Source: Cherax quadricarinatus (lineage: Eukaryota; Arthropoda; Malacostraca; Decapoda; Parastacidae). Taken from it: 64,000 nt of DNA. Within the stretch, counting starts at the first letter, position 1. Every line of letters starts with the position of its first letter. Below the pieces are notes generated by a model. It worked only from the letters and a program-made list of their open reading frames with translations, was not told the DNA's origin and made no database searches. The stretch is from NCBI RefSeq assembly GCF_038502225.1, contig NC_091372.1:2396155-2460154 (forward strand), read 5' to 3'. Made by a program: the position numbers and the translations under genes. Positions 56,691-64,000 of the stretch are shown one piece after another.

Positions 56691-57956
56691 AGGAAAGGGG
56701 TTGTAGAAGAAGACAAATCTCCAAGCACAGGCCTTCAGTTTGTGCAGCATCGAGTTAAAACTTAGTGAAAGGAATGTTGTAAATTATCTTTCTTGCTGAG
56801 CACAAAACAAGCTAGTCTCTTTTGGCATGTTTTCCCTTTAAGTTTGATTAATGGAGTTTGGAGTAAGATGTCTGTGTGGCTGTTCAGGCAGTTCTAAATA
56901 ATTTTAAATATCACTTTCAGTGGCATTATTAAAGGTCTTGACTGAGGAATATTCGTAGGAATTACATCAGTCCTTAACATGATCAATAAAGTTATAATCC
57001 TGGTCATGGGAAAACATGAAAGGGTTTCCATATGAATATCCTACCAGGGAGGATAGTATTACCAGTATTGATAGTGGTTTGTCTTTAGAAATAGTATGAT
57101 GTTATATATATTAAAGTGGAAGACTTGCAGCTGTAAGAAATAATGATGAAACCAAGACATAGATCATGGATGCCTCCATAGTTAAATGTGAGTTCAAGGT
57201 TACTTACAATTTGCACATCATCATGACTACTTATAAGTAACTAAAGTTGAAGTTCAGAGGGTCGTCTGAACTGTGATGTCAGCATGATTTTGACAAGACA
57301 GTGATTAATGAATGATTGTGAAAGTGTTTCCTCTCTTTTGGGTGGCTCTCCTTGGTGGGGGATAACTAGTGTGTTAAAAAATTTTTTTTTTACTATTGTG
57401 ATTACCCATTTGTAAGTTTCCAATATTTTTGTGTCGAGCTTTGTTATCAGTGGGTTCTGTCTGAGTGCAAAGTGGTAAGTCCAGTATTCAAACTTAGCAG
57501 GAGCATACAACTTAAATATGTAGAGAGAAGAGTTTTATACATAAATCCTAGTGCCATGGTATTGAAGCTCCATGGACTCCTTAAATACAAGAGATTTCTG
57601 GGGAAGCAATTTTTTTTAATATAGAGGATACAAGGATTACTAGATTAGAGGTTATATGCCACAAATTTAGAGTAAATTATTAGGGAATGAGGATCTTAAT
57701 GAGGTTATGTATTCTCTGAAGACACACAACATGAATGGGTTTAGTGGTTACTTTATAGTGAAGGTCAGTAAGTCTTTTTTTTTTTTTTTGTGATACAGAT
57801 ATTTCGACAAAAATAGTAAGTTTATGCGAGTTTAGTTTTTTCTAAGAATATTTGCCTGTTCACACACAAAAATATTTTTTGCCATCTTTGTTTATAAAAT
57901 TCTAAATATACATAAACTTTTGTAGATGAGAGCATCAACAAATTCACCAATTTCAG
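56691..57956. other. Intron with a small LINE remnant
   Basis: 57290-57385 is a decayed RTE 3' end (gacaagacagtgattaatga; ccttggtgggggataactag). The remainder is AT-rich with no recognisable element up to the next exon. Confidence 0.55.
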
Positions 57957-58067
57957 GTATGGAATTGTACATTGTCGACAGGCTGAGTCAGCTCTCACAG
58001 CGCTGCTGGCAGAATGGTGTGACTTCATACTAATAGAAAATGACTCTTATATCAAGTTTTTGTATAG
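57957..58067 (+). CDS. SZT2: SZT2-like gene, sixth visible exon
   Basis: 111 bp between aatttcAG and GTAAGT. Phase 2 in (AG+G = Arg), phase 2 out. Encodes YGIVHCRQAESALTALLAEW then CDFILIENDSYIKFLYR. Joined to the previous exon it reads TSGRYGIVHCRQAE, matching the GRYSTIQCR pattern I recall in vertebrate SZT2 near residue 600, with an L-T-x-L-L-x-x-W helix and a Y-x-K-x-L strand. The next exon is beyond the window. Confidence 0.88.
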
Positions 58068-58630
58068 GTAAGTTGTTCTTCTTTCAACAAACTGGCCGTA
58101 TCTCACCAAAGCAGGGCGGCCCAAAAAGAAAAACAAAAGTTTTTTTTTTTTTAACTTTAGTAAAATATACAGGAAAAGGGATTACTAGCCCCTTGCTCCC
58201 AGCATGTTAGTCGCCTCTTACACTACTCATGGCTTATGGAGGAAGAATTCTGTTCCACTTCCCCATGGAGATAAGAGGAAATAAGAACAAGAACCAGTAA
58301 GGGGTGTGTATATACAGTGGAACCTCTACTTACGAGTGCCCCAACGTGTAAGTTTTTCAAGATACGAGCAGTTGCTTGGTCGATTTTTTGCTTCCAGATG
58401 CGAGCGAAATTTCAAGATGCGAGCCAACCTCAAGGGAGGTTCCTTGATGATGGTGAGGGGCTCTTGCTCTTAATCTAGGGAACTGGATCTCAGTTGTTTG
58501 TTGGACTATCTTATTGAAACTGGCAATGTATGATGGAAAGATGCTTCTTAACATACAACAAAATTGAAAGAAATCAGACCATAAATAACGGAGTTCACTT
58601 CTTAGCATTTAGCCGCTCCTTAGCATTATA

Positions 58631-58930
58631 CACCTACCATCCAACTTATGACCGAGTTCGGTTCCGAGAAACCGGTCGTAAGTCAAAATGGTCGTAAGTC
58701 GAACTTTACTACTGAATATCAACATCACATTTTTGTAATGACTTTATTTTATTGTTTTATTTTGCTATTTCATATTTTATGTTGTTAGTACTGTATTTTA
58801 TACTGTAAGGTTTAGGATAAACACTGTGTACAACACAAATAGTTGTTTATTTCCCAGAAATTTGGCATAAAAAACACGGTCGTAAGTCGAGTGGTCGTAA
58901 GTCGAGCAGGTCATAAGTTGGTGGTAGGTG
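58631..58930. mobile_element. 300-bp TA-flanked MITE
   Basis: Ends CACCTACCATCCAACTTATG / CATAAGTTGGTGGTAGGTG with TA. Interior nearly identical to 28807-29119 (gttttattttgctatttcat; gtttaggataaacactgtgt). Confidence 0.9.
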
Positions 58931-58932
58931 TA

Positions 58933-59245
58933 TTTTTGTATTGTTTTTATGACTGCATTCTCTTTGTTTTGGTCTCATTTGATAGAATGGAAGATATATA
59001 ACAGAAATAGATATAATTTTGATTGGTTTCACAATGAAAAGTACCTTGAAATAGAGATCAAAGTAGCAGAAATGTTTGCTTCTTTGGTGATGTTTAAGAG
59101 TAAACAATACCTGTACAACTGACCATTCCGATATGCAGTCATTATTTATACAATTATTACAGTAATGCAGTAGTCTCCATAACAGTAAAGCTTCTCTTTG
59201 TGTGAATAAAAATTCCAAATGGTAAGCAAGAGTATTATTTTAAGA
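58933..59245. mobile_element. Internal fragment of a piggyBac-type MITE
   Basis: Matches the MITE interior (ggtctcatttgatagaatgg; gtaccttgaaatagagatca; cagtagtctccataacagta) but lacks both ends. Confidence 0.8.
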
Positions 59246-59324
59246 ATACATACATACTAATAAATAATAATAATAATAATACATATATAATAATTATATA
59301 ATAATACATTATTATTATTATTTT

Positions 59325-59975
59325 TATTATCACACTGGCCGATTCCCACCAAGGCAGGGTGGCCCGAAAAAGAAAAACTTTCACCATCATTCACTCCATC
59401 ACTGTTTTGCCAGAAGGGTGCTTTACACTACAGTTTTTAAACTGCAACATTAACACCCCTCCTTCAGAGTGCAGGCACTGTACTTCCCATCTCCAGGACT
59501 CAAGTCCGGCCTGCCGGTTTCCCTGAATCCCTTCATAAATGTTACTTTGCTCACACTCCAACAGCACTTTTCTTCTTCTCTTTTTTAGTAAATGTATACA
59601 GGAGAAGGGGTTACTAGCCCATTGCTCCCGGCATTTTAGTCGCCTCATACGACACGCATGGCTTACGGAGGAAAGATTCTTTTCCACTTCCCCATGGACA
59701 ATAGAAGAAATAAAAAAGAACAAGAGCTATTTAGAAAAAGGAGAAAAACCTAGATGTATGTATATATATATATGCATGTGCGTGTCTGTGAAGTGTGACC
59801 AAAGTGTAAGTAGGAGTAGCAAGATATCCCTGTTATCTTAGCGTGTTTATGAGACAGAAAAAGAAACCAGCAATCCTACCATCATGCAAAACAGTTACAG
59901 GTTTTTGTTTCACAGTCATCTGGCAGGACGGTAGTACTTCCCTGGGTGGTTGCTGTCTACCAACCTACTACCTCA
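59325..59975 (-). mobile_element. RTE derivative: 5' UTR fused to ~250-bp 3' UTR
   Basis: On the minus strand the 5' UTR (aggttggtagacagcaaccacc) runs to the tact-aaaaaag stretch and then joins, at about 59573, the subfamily B 3' UTR starting at gtgctgttggagtgtgagca. The whole ORF is absent. The junction differs from that of 12065, 12571 and 58083, so it arose separately. Confidence 0.8.
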
Positions 59976-60101
59976 TATAATAATACTACCTAATATAATA
60001 TACTACCTAATATAATAATATAAATTATTATAAGAATACATATGTACTAATAAATAATAATAATAATACTTGTAATAATAATAATATGTATAAAAATAAT
60101 A

Positions 60102-62351
60102 GTGCATATAATAATAATAATAATAATACATTATTTAGTTGTAGCTACAGTTAGAGTAAGAGGTAGATGGGAAAAGAGGAAGGTGGCAACAACAAGTAAG
60201 AGGGAGGTGAAAGTGTATAAACTAAGGGAGGAGGAAGTTCGGGCGAGATATAAGCGACTATTGGCAGAAAGGTGGGCTAGTGCAAAGATGAGTAGTGGGG
60301 GGGTTGAAAAGGGTTGGAATAGTTTTAAAAATGCAGTATTAGAATGTGGGGCAGAAGTTTGTGGTTATAGGAGGGTGGGGGCAGGAGGAAAGAGGAGTGA
60401 TTGGTGGAATGATGAAGTAAAGGGTGTGATAAAAGAGAAAAAGGTAGCTTACGAGAGGTTTTTACAAAGCAGAAGTGTTATAAGAAGAGCAGAGTATATG
60501 GAGAGTAAAAGAAAGGTGAAGAGAGTGGTGAGAGAGTGCAAAAGGAGAGCAGATGAAAGAGTGGGAGAGGCACTGTCAAGAAATTTTAATGAAAATAAGA
60601 AAAAAATTTGGAGTGAGTTAAACAAGTTAAGAAAGCCTAGGGAAAGTATGGATTTGTCAGTTAAAAACAGAGTAGGGGAGTTAGTAGATGGGGAGAGGGA
60701 GGTATTAGGTAGATGGCGAGAATATTTTGAGGAACTTTTAAATGTTGAGGAAGAAAGGGAGGCGGTAATTTCATGCACTGGTCAGGGAGGTATACCATCT
60801 TTTAGGAGTGAAGAAGAGCAGAATGTAAGTGTGGGGGAGGTACGCGAGGCATTACGTAGAATGAAAGGGGGTAAAGCAGCTGGAACTGATGGGATCATGA
60901 CAGAAATGTTAAAAGCAGGGGGGGATATAGTGTTGGAGTGGTTGGTACTTTTGTTTAATAAATGTATGAAAGAGGGGAAGGTACCTAGGGATTTGCAGAG
61001 AGCATGTATAGTCCCTTTATATAAAGGGAAAGGGGACAAAAGAGATTGTAAAAATTATAGAGGAATAAGTTTATTGAGTATACCAGGAAAAGTGTATGGT
61101 AGGGTTATAATTGAAAGAATTAGAGGTAAGACAGAATGTAGGATTGTGGATGAGCAAGGAGGTTTCAGAGTGGGTAGGGGATGTGTAGATCAAGTGTTTA
61201 CATTGAAGCATGTATGTGAACAGTATTTAGATAAAGGTAGGGAAGTTTATATTGCGTTTATGGATTTAGAAAAGGCATATGATAGCGTGGATAGGGGAGC
61301 AATGTGGCAGATGTTGCAAGTATATGGAATAGGTGGTAAGTTACTAAATGCTGTAAAGAGTTTTTATGAGGATAGTGAGGCTCAGGTTAGGGTGTGTAGA
61401 AGAGAGGGAGACTACTTCCCGGTAAAAGTAGGCCTTAGACAGGGATGTGTAATGTCATCATGGTTGTTTAATATATTTATAGCTGGGGTTGTAAAAGAAG
61501 TAAATGCTAGGGTGTTCGGGAGAGGGGTGGGATTAAATTATGGGGAATCAAATTCAAAATGGGAATTAACACAGTTACTTTTTACTGATGATACTGTGCT
61601 TATGGGAGATTCTAAAGAAAAATTGCAAAGGTTAGTGGATGAGTTTGGGAATGTGTGTAAAGGTAGAAAGTTGAAAGTGAACATAGAAAAGAGTAAGGTG
61701 ATGAGGGTATCAAATGATTTAGATAAAGAAAAATTGGATATCAAATTGGGGAGGAGGAGTATGGAAGAAGTGAATGTTTTCAGATACTTGGGAGTTGACG
61801 TGTTGGTGGATGGATTTATGAAGGATGAGATTAATCATAGAATTGATGAGGGAAAAAAGGTGAGTGGTGCATTGAGGTATATGTGGAGTCAAAAAACGTT
61901 ATCTGTGGAGGCAAAGAAGGGAATGTATGAAAGTATAGTAGTACCAACACTCTTATATGGGTGTGAAGCTTTGGTGGTAAATGCAGCAGCGAGGAGACGG
62001 TTGGAGGCAGTGGAGATGTCCTGTCTAAGGGCAATGTGTGGTGTAAATATTATGCAGAAAATTCGGAGTGTGGTAATTAGGAAAAGGTGTGGAGTTAATA
62101 AAAGTATTAGTCAGAGGGCAGAAGAGGGGTTGTTGACGTGGTTTGGTCATTTAGAGAGAATGGATCAAAGTAGAATGACATGGAAAGCATATAAATCTAT
62201 AGGGGAAGGAAGGCGAGGTAGGGGTTGTCCTCGAAAGGGTTGGAGAGAGGGGGTAAAGGAGGTTTTGTGGGCAAGGGGCTTGGACTTCCAGCAAGCGTGC
62301 GTGTGCGTGTTAGATAGGAGTGAATGGAGACGAATGGTACTTGTGACCTGA
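60102..62351 (+). CDS. RTE LINE ORF, 5'-truncated but open (endonuclease tail + RT)
   Basis: A 749-codon open frame. The first ~10 codons are microsatellite, and LINE sequence starts about 60130 (LVVATVRVRGRW, the end of the endonuclease). Then linker (WWNDEVKG; KKIWSELNKLRKPRE), and RT with GGKAAGTDGI, KGKGDKRDCKNYRGISL, FRVGRGCVDQVFTLKH, motif A FMDLEKAYDSVDR (Asp at residue 388), motif B GLRQGCVMSSWLF, FTDD box (494-497; Ala to Thr at the x position), LKVN, YLGVDV and RGRGCPRKGW. The RT is full length; the endonuclease is missing, so it is not an autonomous element. Presence of all RT motifs without a stop indicates recent insertion. Confidence 0.88.
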   Translation: MHIIIIIIIHYLVVATVRVRGRWEKRKVATTSKREVKVYKLREEEVRARYKRLLAERWASAKMSSGGVEKGWNSFKNAVLECGAEVCGYRRVGAGGKRSDWWNDEVKGVIKEKKVAYERFLQSRSVIRRAEYMESKRKVKRVVRECKRRADERVGEALSRNFNENKKKIWSELNKLRKPRESMDLSVKNRVGELVDGEREVLGRWREYFEELLNVEEEREAVISCTGQGGIPSFRSEEEQNVSVGEVREALRRMKGGKAAGTDGIMTEMLKAGGDIVLEWLVLLFNKCMKEGKVPRDLQRACIVPLYKGKGDKRDCKNYRGISLLSIPGKVYGRVIIERIRGKTECRIVDEQGGFRVGRGCVDQVFTLKHVCEQYLDKGREVYIAFMDLEKAYDSVDRGAMWQMLQVYGIGGKLLNAVKSFYEDSEAQVRVCRREGDYFPVKVGLRQGCVMSSWLFNIFIAGVVKEVNARVFGRGVGLNYGESNSKWELTQLLFTDDTVLMGDSKEKLQRLVDEFGNVCKGRKLKVNIEKSKVMRVSNDLDKEKLDIKLGRRSMEEVNVFRYLGVDVLVDGFMKDEINHRIDEGKKVSGALRYMWSQKTLSVEAKKGMYESIVVPTLLYGCEALVVNAAARRRLEAVEMSCLRAMCGVNIMQKIRSVVIRKRCGVNKSISQRAEEGLLTWFGHLERMDQSRMTWKAYKSIGEGRRGRGCPRKGWREGVKEVLWARGLDFQQACVCVLDRSEWRRMVLVT

Positions 62352-62690
62352 CGATCTGTTGGAGTGTGAGCAGGGTAATATTTAGTGAAGGGATTCAGGG
62401 AAACCGGTTATTTTCATATAGTCGGACTTGAGTCCTGGAAATGGGAAGTACAATGCCTGCACTTTAAAGGAGGGGTTTGGGATATTGGCAGTTTGGAGGG
62501 ATATGTTGTGTATCTTTATATGTATATGCTTCTAAACTGTTGTATTCTGAACCCCTCTGCGAAAACAGTGATTATGTGTGAGTGTGGTGAAAGTGTTGAA
62601 TGATGATGAAAGCATTTTCTTTTTGGGGATTTTCTTTCTTTTTTGGGTCACCCTGCCTCAGTGGGAGACGGCCGACTTGTTGAAAAAAAA
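60125..62690 (+). mobile_element. RTE LINE subfamily A, 5'-truncated
   Basis: Extends from the endonuclease tail to the 3' UTR CACCCTGCCTCAGTGGGAGA and A/T-rich tail. Preceded by a (TAA)n tract. The 3' UTR carries ggtttgggatattggcagtt and acagtgattatgtgtgagtg, diagnostic of subfamily A. Confidence 0.92.
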
Positions 62691-63529
62691 AATAAATAAA
62701 AAATGATACATGTACATACAATAATAACGTACTAGTATAATGATGATTATAATAATAGACAGCTTCAAAAGGCTGTCACTAGATGGCAGTGAATACCACA
62801 ACACTGCAGGAGCAGATATGGCTGCCTCCACCTTCTCACATAATGACATAGTATTTTATTTATTCTAGAATATATATCAGGTTTCTTTGTTATTTATATT
62901 GTTTATTATGTCATATTAGTTGAATTTTGATAGATAAGCTGTAGAGTTGAAATTAGCAAAATATTGAAGTACTTTGTCGTGCCTCCTGAGAGCTGGAATG
63001 GATTAATTGCATTTCAGTTAATTTAAATGAGGAAAATTGACTTATATGAGTAAAACGGGATACAAGCAAGGTCATGGAACGGATTAAGCTCGTAAGTAGA
63101 GGTTTCACTGTATTTGCATGTACATGCAAGTGTAATGTGACCTAAGTGTAAGTAGAAGTAACAAGACATACCTGAAATCTTAAATGTTTATGGGACAGAT
63201 AAAAGACACCAGCAATCCTACCATCATGTAAAACAATTACAGGCTTACGTTTTGCACTCGCCTGGCAGGATGGTAGTACCTCCCTGGGTGGTTGCTGTCT
63301 ACCAACTTACTACCTAGGATAGGTAAGTTATTTGTAAAATTATTAAGAATATATATATTATGAGCAGTGTCATAAAAAGATGAAGGTTAGCATTAGAAGT
63401 GGCATCTAGTGCTAACTTGAGGCATTGCTTTTTTTTATGAATAATAGCTATGACTTGCTCAAGTTATTTATGTATTTAATATAATGAGTACTTGATGCTG
63501 GCAGTACATACTGTAATGTTGGTGGTTAT

Positions 63530-64000
63530 GTTATGGGGAAGTGGAATAAGAATCTTTCCTCCGTAAGCCATGCTTGTTGTAAAAGTCAACTAAAATGCCG
63601 GGAACAATGGGCTAGTAACCCCTTTTCCTGTAAAGATTACTAAAAAGAATAAGAAGAAGAAAATTGTCAAAGTGGGAAGTCTGAATGTGCATGGATGTTG
63701 TGCAGATGATAAGAAAGAGATGATTGTGGATGTTATGAATGAGAAGAAGCTGGATGTCCTGGCTTTAAGTGAAACAAAGCTGAAGGGGGTGGGAGAGTTT
63801 CAGTGAAGAGGAATAAATGGGATTAGGTCAGGGGTTTCAAATAGAGTTAGAGCTAAAGAAGGAGTAGCAATAATGTTGAAGGATAAGCTATGGCAGGAAA
63901 AGAGGGACTATAAATGTATTAATTCAAGGATTATGTGGAGTAAAATAAAGATTGGATGTGAAAAGTGGGTTATAATAAGCGTGTATGCACCTGGAGAAGA
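63530..64000 (+). mobile_element. RTE LINE 5' portion, cut by window end
   Basis: 5' UTR tail (tatggggaagtggaataaga; gggctagtaaccccttttcc) followed by endonuclease coding. Continues beyond the window. Confidence 0.88.
63660..64000 (+). pseudogene. RTE endonuclease N-terminus with a stop codon
   Basis: Frame KIVKVGSLNVHGCCADDKKE through the catalytic LALSETKLKGVGEFQ to a TGA at 63804-63806 (Trp in the copy at 7008), then RGINGIRSGVSNRV, SRIMWSKIKIGCEKW and VISVYAPGE to the window edge. The stop inactivates this copy unless read through. Motifs as in 7008-7841. Confidence 0.85.

Larger units (their letters stand above)
58315..63110. mobile_element. 4.8-kb TA-flanked Tigger/mariner-like element with nested repeats
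   Basis: TA at 58313-58314 and 63111-63112. Inverted ends CAGTGGAACCTCTACTTACG / CGTAAGTAGAGGTTTCACTG. Contains a MITE (58631-58930), a piggyBac MITE fragment, two LINE copies and no transposase of its own that I can find. A CAG start and TA target suggest Tigger/pogo. Confidence 0.85.
58083..63316 (-). mobile_element. Short RTE derivative split by a 4.8-kb DNA transposon
   Basis: The 3' part lies at 58083-58312 (complement of caccaaagcagggcggccc, then 5' UTR tract to ggggtgtgtatata) and the 5' part resumes at 63113-63316 (ending at the complement of AGGTAGTAAGTTGGTAGACA). Joined, it has the same structure as 12065-12531. No coding sequence. Confidence 0.75.

Overview
This is a eukaryotic window, most likely from an arthropod and probably a malacostracan crustacean. 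It has large introns, very high transposon load, RTE-type LINEs with microsatellite tails, Tigger/pogo and piggyBac families and long minisatellites. The phylum is an inference from repeat style; no marker gene in the window fixes the species. One assembly gap of 100 N lies at 34707-34806.

The only host gene I can support is a plus-strand gene matching SZT2, the large scaffold subunit of KICSTOR that tethers GATOR1 to lysosomes and restrains mTORC1. Six exons (11156-11268, 26785-26944, 31295-31400, 43268-43517, 45427-45582, 57957-58067) have AG/GT boundaries, and their phases (2, 0, 1, 2, 2, 2) join into one open frame of about 298 residues. The gene starts upstream of the window and continues past its end. 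Apart from possible flanking sequence, everything else lies in SZT2 introns.

Layout. 1-1714: two minisatellites (37 bp and 32 bp units). 1896-4301: three piggyBac-type non-autonomous elements. About 4437-10606: a composite TA-flanked element carrying a deleted Tigger and a full-length but broken RTE LINE. 11156-13254: exon, then two short RTE derivatives head to head. 13385-20989: a piggyBac MITE split by a broken piggyBac, which is itself split by a 3.7 kb TA-flanked element (holding a Jockey/CR1 RT fragment in TCTC repeats) and by a small Tigger MITE. 21074-28564: small MITEs, RTE inserted in RTE, exon 2, a 40 bp minisatellite. 28807-34303: MITEs, LINE 3' ends, exon 3. 34932-39990: Tigger element with nested insertions, then a 22 bp minisatellite split by a tRNA-derived SINE. 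40347-51662: piggyBac MITEs, exons 4 and 5, a second Tigger copy, and a 275 bp retrotransposed element with a hammerhead-ribozyme-like core. 51904-55917: an intact piggyBac element (744 aa transposase) nested in one of its own MITEs. 57957-64000: exon 6, then a 4.8 kb Tigger-like insertion that splits a short RTE derivative and carries an RTE with a 749-codon open frame; the window ends inside another RTE endonuclease.

Most notable: the piggyBac/MITE family carries a pair of CGTA-NNNN-TACG palindromes just inside one end, nearly always 34 bp apart, with three different subfamily-specific centres (CTAG, GATC, TATA/TAAA). The intact transposase copy gives the likely autonomous partner of these MITEs.
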